18,914 nucleotides of DNA from JBJXHB01 sp046160725 (GTDB lineage Bacteria > Pseudomonadota > Gammaproteobacteria > Burkholderiales > Burkholderiaceae_C). The stretch lies in the NCBI GenBank assembly GCA_046160725.1, contig JBJXHB010000565.1:1-18914 (forward strand), given 5' to 3'. Below, piece by piece: positions 1-8,000 of the stretch. The notes under the pieces are model-generated. The model ran no database searches, had not been told where the DNA came from, and worked only from the letters and a program-made list of their open reading frames with translations. Positions within the stretch are counted from its first letter, which is position 1, and every line of letters starts with the position of its first letter. The position numbers were made by a program, and so were the translations under genes.

Positions 1-772
1 GCAGGATGCGACGCAGGCCGCCCGCGGCCGGCGCCTGCATGGCAGCCGGTGCGGGCGCGGGTGTGCGGCGCGCCGCCAGCAGCCTGCCGATGGCCAGCAC
101 CAGCAACGCGCCGGCAATGCCCGCGCCGTAGCGCACCATGTCGGTGGCTTCGATCTTCGGGAAGCCGGCCATGACCTCGCGGTTGACCAGCGCCGGGTCG
201 GTGACCGTCATCGTGCCGGCGATCCAGCCCAGCAGCATGCCGCCCAGCGTGATGATCATCGGGAAGCGGTCCATCAGCTTGATCACCATCTGGCTGCCCC
301 AGACGATGATGGGGATGCTGACCAGCACGCCGAAGATGACCAGCGCCATGCTGTGGCCGGTGCCCGATGCCTCGGCCGCACCGGCGATGGCGATGACGTT
401 GTCCACGCTCATCACCAGGTCGGCAACGATCACCGTCTTGACCGCGCCCCACAGCTTGTCGCTGCCCTCGATGTCGGAGTGGCCGTCGTCGTGCTCCGGC
501 AGCAGCAGCTTGACGCCGATCCAGACCAGCAGGATGGCGCCGACGATCTTCAGGAAGGGTATGGCCAGCAGCGTCAGCGCGAAGAAGATCAGGATGACGC
601 GCAGCACGATGGCGCCGGCGGTGCCCCACAGGATGCCCTTCATGCGCTGCTGGGGCGGCAGCTTGCGGCAGGCCAGGGCGATGACCACGGCGTTGTCGCC
701 GCCGAGCAGGATGTCGATCAGGATGATCTGGCCGACCGCGATCCAGAACTGGGGGGAGGCGAGGAATTCCAT
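1..772 (-). CDS. TerC/YjbE-family integral membrane protein (C-terminal end beyond window)
   Basis: The frame starts at an ATG (772-770) and stays open to the left edge, giving about 257 visible residues, so the stop codon is outside the window. The protein opens MEFLASPQFWIAVGQIILID and is strongly hydrophobic, with about seven predicted helices. Two acidic membrane motifs typical of TerC/YjbE proteins are visible: GGDNAVVIALA near residue 24 and DLVMSVDNVIAIAG near residue 118. The loop between them carries a charged EHDDGHSDIEGSD stretch. Family members are linked to metal-ion handling, mainly Mn efflux or metal loading, and to tellurite resistance; the exact substrate is not known here. 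The visible end is Ala/Pro-rich and probably close to the true C-terminus, since the family is usually 220-260 residues. The upstream sequence has only a weak ribosome site (GAGA). The gene lies 140 bp downstream of the DUF169 gene on the same strand. Confidence 0.9.
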   Translation of the reverse strand, partial: MEFLASPQFWIAVGQIILIDILLGGDNAVVIALACRKLPPQQRMKGILWGTAGAIVLRVILIFFALTLLAIPFLKIVGAILLVWIGVKLLLPEHDDGHSDIEGSDKLWGAVKTVIVADLVMSVDNVIAIAGAAEASGTGHSMALVIFGVLVSIPIIVWGSQMVIKLMDRFPMIITLGGMLLGWIAGTMTVTDPALVNREVMAGFPKIEATDMVRYGAGIAGALLVLAIGRLLAARRTPAPAPAAMQAPAAGGLRRIL

Positions 773-912
773 CGGGCTTGTCTCTTGTCCCACGGCACAG
801 GGCGATGGGCGCGATTATTGGGAAACAGCCGGCGGGCCGGCCTACGTACTATCCGTGGTGGCGGCCGCGCCGCTTGCGCGCAAGGGGGGCGAGTATCCGT
901 GCGTTGCCGCGC

Positions 913-1749
913 TCAGCCGCGCGGCTTGTCGCCGTAGCTCACCGCCATGCCAGCCCGCACGTCCATCTGCACGCCATAGGGCGGTATCGGATAGCGGAAG
1001 CCGTTGCCCTGCAGCACCTGCAGCCCGGCGATGGCCTTGGTCAGCTGGTCGGGCTTGAGCGCCAGCAGCAGCTCGTCGTCGGGCACGCCGCCGTAGCGCC
1101 GCTCGGGGTAGCAGGGCAGGGCCAGGCTGGGCTCGCCGGTGGCCAGTGCGCGGCCCCAGGAGTCGGCGCAGGCGGACTCGCCCACGGCGCCCCATTCCAG
1201 CTTGCGGTAGCCGGCCCATTGCAGGCCGTTGATCAGCAGGATCATCTGCGCCGGATTGGCATAGACCAGGCAGATGTCCGGCGGGTCCAGCCGTCCGGAC
1301 GACAGCGGCGACACCGCCATCGCGCGGTAGCGGCCATGCGGCACGCAGGTCATGGCGCGCTGGTGGGCGCCGGCGTCGGCCGGCGTTGCAAACCAGACGC
1401 CCGTCATGGCGGCCCCGGACAACCAGGCCTCGTCCTGCGGCGCCAGGCCGATGACGGCACGGCACTGCGCGCCCACCAGGTCGTCGGCGGTGATGCCGAC
1501 CGTGAAGCCGGCCCGCGCCGCCTGGCCCACGATCTGGTCGGTGGTGTGGATGGACTTGGGCCGCCGGATGCGCGGTATCGCCTCCATGTCCTCGACGCGC
1601 TCGAACATCGACATGCCGATGGGCGCGGTCTTCAGCCGCAGCAGGCGCAGCAACGCGTCGCTGACAGCAGGGCCGTCGAAGCGGGCGGCTTCGGATGCGG
1701 CCGGGTTGGATGTCGTGGGCGTGGCGGAGGGGTCTGCAGGATGTGGCAT
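913..1749 (-). CDS. DUF169 (COG2043-type) family protein
   Basis: The 278-residue product resembles DUF169 proteins, a family of unknown function in bacteria and archaea. Recognisable segments are LLRLKTAPIGMSMFERVEDM near residue 35, the middle segment CLVYANPAQMILLINGLQW and the later segment SLALPCYPERRYGGVPDDEL, which carries a Cys that is usually conserved. Six cysteines are spread through the chain, but no classical metal-binding motif is evident. I chose the ATG at 1749 because AGAGGA lies four bases upstream; in-frame ATGs at 1770 and 1779 lack such a site. The reading frame runs open further upstream to 2094, but that part overlaps the mtfA-like gene and looks like non-coding shadow. 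There is no signal peptide or membrane segment, so it is probably cytoplasmic. It sits between mtfA and terC in the same direction and may share a transcript with them. Confidence 0.8.
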   Translation of the reverse strand: MPHPADPSATPTTSNPAASEAARFDGPAVSDALLRLLRLKTAPIGMSMFERVEDMEAIPRIRRPKSIHTTDQIVGQAARAGFTVGITADDLVGAQCRAVIGLAPQDEAWLSGAAMTGVWFATPADAGAHQRAMTCVPHGRYRAMAVSPLSSGRLDPPDICLVYANPAQMILLINGLQWAGYRKLEWGAVGESACADSWGRALATGEPSLALPCYPERRYGGVPDDELLLALKPDQLTKAIAGLQVLQGNGFRYPIPPYGVQMDVRAGMAVSYGDKPRG

Positions 1750-1856
1750 GGCGATCCTCTGGATGCCCATGGCGGGCATGCCCGGATCGTGCCAGACCGC
1801 GAGCCTGGCTCTATTGGAAGGACGACCAGCGCATGGGCCTGGTCCCACCGGCAGGA

Positions 1857-2693
1857 CTACCAGCCCGACGGGTCCACGCGGTACAGCAGGGCCAGCTCGC
1901 GGTACACCTCGGGTGCCTCGACCGCCAGGGCCTGCGGGCGCTCGAAGAACACCTCGGTCACCACGGCGAAGAACTCCGCCGGCGCCGTGGCGCCATAGGC
2001 ATCGATCAGGTCGGACGGCTGCCGGCGCAGCTGCTCGAAGGCCTGGTCCATGACGCGGGCCCAGCGCCGCCGCGCCAACGCGCCGGGCCGCCAAGGCCGG
2101 CCGTCGGCCGCGCCCTTGTCCTGGTCGATCTGGTGCGCAAACTCATGCAGCACCACGTTGCGGCCGTCGGCGGCGTCGGCCGCGCCCGCCAGCACGTCGG
2201 ACCAGGCCAGCACCACCTGGCCCTGGCCCCAGGATTCACCGGTCATCACCAGGCGCTGCTCCTGCATCACGCCACCGCCCAGCGCCTGCTCGCGATGCGC
2301 GGCAAAGGCCTGCGGATAGACCAGCACCTGGCGCAGTTGCGGAAAACACTCGCCGCGCTCGGCACCCAGCAGCAGCAGGCAGGCCTGGGCAGCGATGGTG
2401 ACGCGCACCTCGTCGTCGATGGCCTGGCCCTGGCAACCGATGAACACCTTCTCGGCCAGGAAGACCTGGACATGGCGCTTGAGCCGCTGCTGCAGGTCGG
2501 CCGGCAGCCGGGCGACGATCGGCACGCGCCGCCGCAGGATCCGGCGCCAGGCGGGCGGAAACGGCTGCGCCCGCCAGCGCCGGCGTCGCCATTCGCGGCG
2601 CCACGGCTGGCTCAGCAGCGCGGCCACGCCGGCCGCGCCACCCAGGGCCAGGGCCAGCATCGGCAGCGCGGCCATCCAGTCGGCAGCAGGCAT
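1857..2693 (-). CDS. mtfA: M90-family zinc metallopeptidase (MtfA-like)
   Basis: The product has 278 residues from the ATG at 2693; a TTG at 2702 in the same frame would add three residues. It carries a zinc-peptidase site HEFAH (residues 183-187), in the context NVVLHEFAHQID. A downstream glutamate (E240, in PAEFFAVVTEVFFE) matches the third zinc ligand of the MtfA/M90 family. E. coli MtfA (about 265 residues) binds the glucose repressor Mlc and has aminopeptidase activity. The family role is known, but the partner in this organism is not. Residues 6-28 form one hydrophobic segment followed by a very basic stretch (WRREWRRRRWRAQ), suggesting a membrane-anchored N-terminus with the peptidase domain in the cytoplasm; E. 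coli MtfA is considered soluble, so this is a difference worth noting. No strong ribosome site supports either start. The gene is followed by the DUF169 gene after about 107 bp. Confidence 0.88.
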   Translation of the reverse strand: MPAADWMAALPMLALALGGAAGVAALLSQPWRREWRRRRWRAQPFPPAWRRILRRRVPIVARLPADLQQRLKRHVQVFLAEKVFIGCQGQAIDDEVRVTIAAQACLLLLGAERGECFPQLRQVLVYPQAFAAHREQALGGGVMQEQRLVMTGESWGQGQVVLAWSDVLAGAADAADGRNVVLHEFAHQIDQDKGAADGRPWRPGALARRRWARVMDQAFEQLRRQPSDLIDAYGATAPAEFFAVVTEVFFERPQALAVEAPEVYRELALLYRVDPSGW

Positions 2694-2769
2694 GGTGGGC
2701 AAGTGGGTACGGCTGCAGGTGGTTCAAGATCGAGGGTGCCTTGGTGCCCGCGGGACGGCGGTGCCGAGA

Positions 2770-3270
2770 TCAGGCAGCCGGCCCCGCAAGTTGCCGGCGC
2801 CGTGGCGGCTGGACGTCCTCGGCTCGCGCGGGCCGCACGGGCGTGTGCTCGCGCACCACCTTGAGCACGATGGCGGTGGAGGTCTCGGCCAGCAGGCAGA
2901 AGCGGCTGACCACGGCGTCCAGGTGGGCCACGTCGATGACCGCGATCTCGATGATCCAGCTGTCGTCGCCGGTCACGTTGTAGGCATTGACCACCTCGGG
3001 CGTGGACTGGATGGTCTTGACCATGCGGGCATAGTCGGCGCGCCCGGCGCGCATCAGCGCGCGGATACCGTAGCCCAGGGCCTGCAGGTCGACTGTGGCC
3101 CGGTAGCCGGTGATGATGCCGGCGGCCTCCAGCCGGCGCACCCGCTCGGTCGTGGCCGGCTGGCTCAGGTGCACGCGCCGGCCCAGCTCGGCCATGGACA
3201 GCCGGGCGTCGGCCTGCAGCTCGGCCAGGATGCGGGTGTCATGGGCGTCCAGAGTCGTGGTTGCAGGCAT
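2770..3270 (-). CDS. Lrp/AsnC-family transcriptional regulator
   Basis: The 166-residue protein has the standard Lrp/AsnC layout. Residues 8-55 form the winged helix-turn-helix (LDAHDTRILAELQADARLSM, then ELGRRVHLSQPATTERVRRL). Residues 65-140 form the RAM/AsnC ligand-binding domain, including NVTGDDSWIIEIAVIDVAHL. The last ~25 residues form a basic, Pro/Arg-rich tail (VRPARAEDVQPPRRRQLAG) beyond the usual end of the fold. Family members bind DNA as dimers to octamers and respond to amino acids or related small molecules; the ligand cannot be read from the sequence. The gene is divergent from the EamA exporter gene with a 125-bp shared upstream region holding a small dyad. By analogy with other Lrp/exporter pairs it may control that exporter and itself, which is inference. 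Confidence 0.93.
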   Translation of the reverse strand: MPATTTLDAHDTRILAELQADARLSMAELGRRVHLSQPATTERVRRLEAAGIITGYRATVDLQALGYGIRALMRAGRADYARMVKTIQSTPEVVNAYNVTGDDSWIIEIAVIDVAHLDAVVSRFCLLAETSTAIVLKVVREHTPVRPARAEDVQPPRRRQLAGPAA

Positions 3271-3307
3271 GGGTGTGTTTCCGAATCGAGATTGAAGGTG
3301 AATGCGA

Positions 3308-3319
3308 CGTCAGTTGACG
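3308..3319. promoter_or_regulatory. Candidate operator dyad between the Lrp/AsnC gene and the EamA gene
   Basis: CGTCA-GT-TGACG is an inverted repeat with perfect 5-bp arms in the 125-bp divergent region, 38 bp upstream of the Lrp-type start. Lrp/AsnC regulators commonly bind short imperfect dyads next to their own gene, so this is the best candidate site. A -10-like TGTAAT (3350-3355) stands 40 bp before the exporter start, without a good -35. A 12-bp dyad can occur by chance, so support is modest. Confidence 0.3.
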
Positions 3320-3395
3320 GAAGTGTCCGCCGGATCGACCTGAAGACCTTGTAATTGCCATGGGCGGTCGGCGCGGTCAGAGGCAACATGCCGGC

Positions 3396-4295
3396 ATGAA
3401 CACGCTCGTGCATCCGTCGCCGGCCCGGTCGACCTGGTCACCCCTGGTACTGGCCTGCCTGGCGGCAACCTGGCTGATCTGGGGCTCGACCTACCTGGCG
3501 ATCAAGTTTGCACTGGTCAGCTTGCCGCCGTTCTTCCAGATGGGCACGCGCTTCCTGGCCGCGGGTGCCTTGCTGGCCGCCTGGATGCGCTGGCGCGGCG
3601 CGCCCTGGCCGGACCGGCGCCAGTGGCGGCATGCCGCCATCGTTGGCGGCCTGATGCTGGGCGGCGGCATGGGCGGCACGGCGGTGGCCGAGACCACGGT
3701 GGCGTCGGGGCTGGTGGTGGCCTTCATCGCCGTCTCGCCGTTGCTGATCGCGCTGTTCAACCGCGCCTTCGGCATCCGGCCCGGCGGGCTGGAGATGCTG
3801 GGCATGGCGGTCGGTCTCGTGGGCGTGCTGCTGCTGGCCCGTGGGGCGGGCTTCTCGGCGTCGCCGGGCGGGCTGCTGGCCCAGGGCGTGGCCATCACCT
3901 GCTGGGCCCTGGGCAGCGTGCTTAGCCAGCAGCGTTACCCGCTGGCGCCGGGCGCCATGGGCTTTGCCAGCGAGATGCTGTGCGGCGGCGCGCTGCTGAT
4001 GGTGCTGGCCGCGCTGGCCGGCGAGCGGCCGACCTGGCCGCCGACGGCGCTGGCGGCCTGGTCGTGGGTCTATCTGGTGGTGGCCGGGTCGCTGCTGGCC
4101 TTCAATGCCTACATGCTGCTGCTGGCCCACGGCAATGCGGCACTGGCATCGAGCTACACCTATGTCAACCCGGTCATTGCCTTGCTGCTGGGCGTGGGCC
4201 TGGCCGGCGAGCAGGTCAGCGCCGGGGAGTGGGCTGCCACCGCGGTCATCGTCGCCGGCGTGGTGCTGGTGCTGGCCGGCCGCCGCGACGGCTGA
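3396..4295 (+). CDS. EamA-family drug/metabolite exporter (YedA-like)
   Basis: The 299-residue protein has about ten hydrophobic helices in two EamA repeats (roughly residues 15-145 and 155-290). The first repeat carries the signature LIWGSTYLAIKFAL near residue 30, and the second ends in YTYVNPVIALLLGVGLAGE, which is typical of YedA/RhaT-type members of the drug/metabolite transporter superfamily. E. coli YedA is about 306 residues. Such proteins usually export amino acids, purines or other small metabolites from the cytoplasm; the substrate here is unknown. I chose the ATG at 3396 because the hydrophobic first helix follows closely; an in-frame ATG at 3360 would add a basic, non-conserved leader. 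An AGAGG lies about 12 bases upstream, rather far. It is divergent from the Lrp/AsnC gene and 87 bp ahead of the GST gene, so it could be the first gene of the downstream run. Confidence 0.92.
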   Translation: MNTLVHPSPARSTWSPLVLACLAATWLIWGSTYLAIKFALVSLPPFFQMGTRFLAAGALLAAWMRWRGAPWPDRRQWRHAAIVGGLMLGGGMGGTAVAETTVASGLVVAFIAVSPLLIALFNRAFGIRPGGLEMLGMAVGLVGVLLLARGAGFSASPGGLLAQGVAITCWALGSVLSQQRYPLAPGAMGFASEMLCGGALLMVLAALAGERPTWPPTALAAWSWVYLVVAGSLLAFNAYMLLLAHGNAALASSYTYVNPVIALLLGVGLAGEQVSAGEWAATAVIVAGVVLVLAGRRDG

Positions 4296-4382
4296 CACCC
4301 CGTTGGTGACGCCCGGGCCGCTGCGGATGTCGCCGCGCCGGCCCTGCTGCGACACTGCGGGCTTCCCGACCCGGAGGCCCGC

Positions 4383-4988
4383 ATGCAACTGTTCTTCTCG
4401 ACCACATCGCCCTATGTCCGCAAGTGCCTGGTCACCGCCGAGGAGGCGGGCCTGGGCAGCCGCATCCAGCTGCTGCCGGCGGCCGCCCACCCGGTGCAGC
4501 GCGACGCCTCCATCGTCGCCCGCAATCCGCTGGGCAAGGTGCCGACGCTGGTCACCGACGACGGCGTGGCGCTGTACGACAGCCGCGTCATCTGCGAGTA
4601 CCTGGACAGCCTGGGCGGTGGCCGGCTGTTCCCGCGCGAGGGCGCTGCGCGCTGGCATGCGCTGACGCTGCAGTCGCTGGCCGACGGCATCCTGGACGCG
4701 GCGCTGCTGGCCCGCTACGAGACGGCCCTGCGCCCGGAGGCCCTGCGCTGGGCCGACTGGACGGCCGGCCAGCTGGACAAGGTCGCGACGTCGCTGGCGT
4801 CGCTGGACAGCGGTGCGACCGCGCTGCACGACGGCGCGGACATCGGCACCATCGCCGTCGCCTGCTCGCTGGGCTACCTGGACCTGCGCTTTGCCGACAT
4901 GGGCTGGCGCGGCCGCTACCCGCGGTTGGCGGCCTGGGCTGCGGCCTTCGGCCAGCGGCCGTCGATGCAGAAGCAGTGGTCGTTGTGA
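4383..4988 (+). CDS. Glutathione S-transferase family protein
   Basis: The 201-residue protein has the two-domain GST layout. Residues 1-78 form the thioredoxin-like N-terminal domain, with the opening MQLFFSTTSPYVRKC (candidate glutathione-activating Ser around 7-9), the cis-Pro motif NPLGKVPTLV and the glutathione-binding DSRVICEYLD. Residues 90-200 form the helical C-terminal domain. It most resembles YibF-like bacterial GSTs, which conjugate glutathione to, or remove groups from, electrophilic compounds. A strong ribosome site (GGAGG, 4373-4377) lies five bases before the ATG. The gene ends 42 bp before the reductive dehalogenase start, in the same reading frame, so the two are probably co-transcribed. 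Some GSTs act in dehalogenation pathways, for example PcpC acting on chlorinated hydroquinones, which makes the pairing suggestive; no sequence feature proves such a role here. Confidence 0.93.
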   Translation: MQLFFSTTSPYVRKCLVTAEEAGLGSRIQLLPAAAHPVQRDASIVARNPLGKVPTLVTDDGVALYDSRVICEYLDSLGGGRLFPREGAARWHALTLQSLADGILDAALLARYETALRPEALRWADWTAGQLDKVATSLASLDSGATALHDGADIGTIAVACSLGYLDLRFADMGWRGRYPRLAAWAAAFGQRPSMQKQWSL

Positions 4989-5030
4989 CCCTGCCGCCCG
5001 GCCACGGGCGGGCCCGCTGAGCCCGCTGCG

Positions 5031-8000
5031 GTGCGCCTGTTCTCCTACAAGGACCGGCCGGTCCACCTGGGGCCGTATCCGCTGGAGCGGCTGACCCGCT
5101 GCGACGACCGGCCGGACCTGGCGGCGGTGACGCCGATGCAGGCGCTGGGCTTCGAGCTGGCCGACCCGCTGTCCATCGCCCATGCGATGCGGCGCCATGT
5201 CGCGATGTTCGACGTGGTGCGCGACGGTGCGGTGCATCCGCTGCAGGCCGAGGTGCCGGCCGACCCCACGGCCCGCGCCGAGCACATCAAGGCCGCCGGC
5301 TACTACTTCGACGCGTCGATGATGGGCCTGTGCGCGCTGCCCGTGGCCGCTCATCGGGCCCAGCCGCTGCGCAACCCGGACGTCGGGGCCATCGTCAAGG
5401 AACTGCAGCGCAGCCAGCCCAAGAGCTTCGCGGCCGGCATGGACATGATCCTGGCCGACGTGATGGACTCCGCGCGCCAGGTGCACGGCCCGGTCGGCGA
5501 CCACACGCATGCCATCGTCATCCTGGTGGCCTGGCCGCGCGACCCGAAGGCCGGCGAGCCGGGCTGCGACTGGATCGCCGGCACGCAGGCCCAGCGCGCC
5601 GCGGTGCTGGGCGCGCAGACGGCGGTGCTGCTGTCCAGCTATCTGCGGCTGCTGGGCCACCCGGCGCGGGCCCACACCGCCACCTGCAGCGACGTCGACC
5701 TGAACCGGCTGGCCGTGGCCGCCGGGCTGGTGCATGCCGACGGGCACAACCCCTACCTGGGCCGGCGCTTCGGCCTGGCGGCGGTGACCACGTCGTTCGA
5801 GATGACGCCGGACCGGCCGCTGGCACCGCCCGCGCGCCAGGACAGGCGCCGCTCGCACGGCCTGGCCTGGCAGCTGGGCATGGGCACGGCCAAGGGCGCG
5901 ATCCATGCCGATCCGTATGCGCGGCGCGAGTTCCGGCTCGGGCCGCATCCCTTCGAGACGCTCACGCGCCGCGACGAGCCGACGACCTTCATCGACCACG
6001 ACCGCGTGCCGCGCTTTCCCAAGCGGGCCGACTTCTTTGCGCGGGCCCTGTTCGGCGACCTCGGCACCGATGTCCAGGACAGCGCCCGCAATGCGCACTA
6101 TGTGCTGAAGAGCCCGATCGGCGCATGTGCCCGACGCGCACTGGGCGCGCTGCTGCTGCTGCAGTTTGGCGACGCGCGCGGGCCGGTCTCGCCCACCACG
6201 GCGGACCCGCAGCGCAATGCCGACAACCTGAAGGCCGCGTCCTACTACCTGGGCTGCGACGCGGTTGGCCTGTGCGCCGTGCCGCACTGGGCCTGGTACT
6301 CGCACGACGCCGGCGGCAACCCGATGCCGGCGTATCACGCCAACGCCGTCAACATGCTGGTGGACCAGGGCCACGAAACCATGGAGGGCGCCAGCGGCGA
6401 CGACTGGATCTCGGTGGCGCAGAGCATGCGCGCCTATCTGCGCTTTTCGCTGATCGGCGGCATCGTGGCCGAGCAGGTGCGTCGGCTGGGCTACTCGGCG
6501 CGCGTGCATACCGTGCTCGATGGCGACCTGCTGCAGCCGCCGCTGCTGCTGCTGTCCGGCCTGGGCGAGGTCAGCCGCATCGGCGAGGTCATCCTCAACC
6601 CCTTCCTGGGGCCGCGCCTGAAGAGCGGCACGGTCAGCACCGACATGCCGATGGCCGCGGACCGCCCCATCGACTTCGGCCTGCAGCGCTTCTGCGAGCA
6701 GTGCAACAAGTGCGCGCGCGAGTGCCCGTCCGGCGCCATCACGGCCGGGCCGAAGCGCATGTACAACGGCTACGAGATCTACAAGTCCGACGCCGAGAAA
6801 TGCGCGCGCTACCGCATCACCAACAGCGGCGGCGGCATGTGCGGCCGCTGCATGAAGACCTGCCCCTGGAACCTGGAGGGCCTGCTGGCCGACAGCGCCT
6901 GGCGCTGGCTGGCCATGAACCTGCCGTCGCAGGCGCCGACGCTGGCGCGGCTGGACGACCACTGGGGCCGCGGCCGCATCAACCCGGTCAAGACCTGGTG
7001 GTGGGACATCGAGCTGGACCGCCGCAGCGGCGGCTATGTACAGGCCCGGCAGACGCATCGGCGCGGGCTGAACGTCGGCCTGAAGCTGGACCCTGCCGAC
7101 CAGACGCTGGCGGTCTACCCGGCCGACCGCATGCCGGCGCCCTACCCGGTGCGCCAGCCGGTGGACCGCGAGGAGGGCATTGCCCGCTACCAGGCGCTGC
7201 TGTCGCCGCAGGACTACCGCGAGCGCCTGGCGCGCGGCCAGACCGAGGGCCTGGCGCCGCCCTTCCGCATGCCCGAAGGCGAGCCGCCGGTGTTCCCGGT
7301 GGTGCTGCAGCGGCGCACCGACATGACGCCCGACGTGGTGAAGTTCGAGCTGGTCGCCGCGCCCGGGGGCACGCTGCCGGCGTTCGAGGCCGGTGCCCAT
7401 GTCGACGTGGTGATCGCGCCCGAGTACAACCGCAGCTACAGCCTGGCCGGCGACCCGGCCGATGCCCGCACCTGGGTGCTGGGCGTGCAGCGCGAGCCGC
7501 CGCAGCGCGGCGGGCGCGGCGGCTCGGCCCTGATGCACCGGGCCTTCCGCGAGGGGCGGGTGGTGTTTGTCTCGCGGCCGTCCAACCTGTTTGCGCTGCA
7601 CGAAGACGCGGCGCACTCGCTGCTGCTGGCCGGCGGCATCGGCGTGACGCCGCTGCTGACCATGGCGCACCGGCTGCACCGCCTGGGCCGGCCGTTCGAG
7701 CTGCACTACAGCGCCGCCAGCCGCGGCAGCGCCGGCTTCGTGGCCGACATCGAGGCCGCACCCTGGCGTGCACAGGCCCATCTGCACTTCAAGGACGAAG
7801 GCCGGCGCGCCGACCTGTCCCGGCTGGTGCCGCCGCATGCGCAGGGCCGGCACCTGTACACCTGCGGCTCGGCGCGCTACATGGACGCGGTGTACGCCGC
7901 CGCGCAGGCCCGGGGCTGGCCGGACGAGGCCCTGCACCGCGAGTACTTCAGCGTGCCCGAGGCGCCGCCGCGCGAAAACCATCCGTTCCAGCTGCGCCTG

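Noticed and set aside
873..884. Palindrome CTTGCGCGCAAG between the DUF169 and TerC genes
   Set aside because: A 12-bp perfect palindrome without spacer or T-run does not make a terminator, and no matching regulator is adjacent.
778..1998. Plus-strand frame over the DUF169 gene
   Set aside because: The minus-strand frame there gives a recognisable family protein with a ribosome site; the plus-strand translation is His/Gln/Gly-rich and featureless.
4383..4988. GST as a dedicated dehalogenase of the PcpC type
   Set aside because: It lacks an obvious active-site cysteine near residue 10-15 of the kind PcpC uses (only C16 follows the SPYVRK motif), and its sequence looks like a generic YibF-type GST, so only a general call was made.
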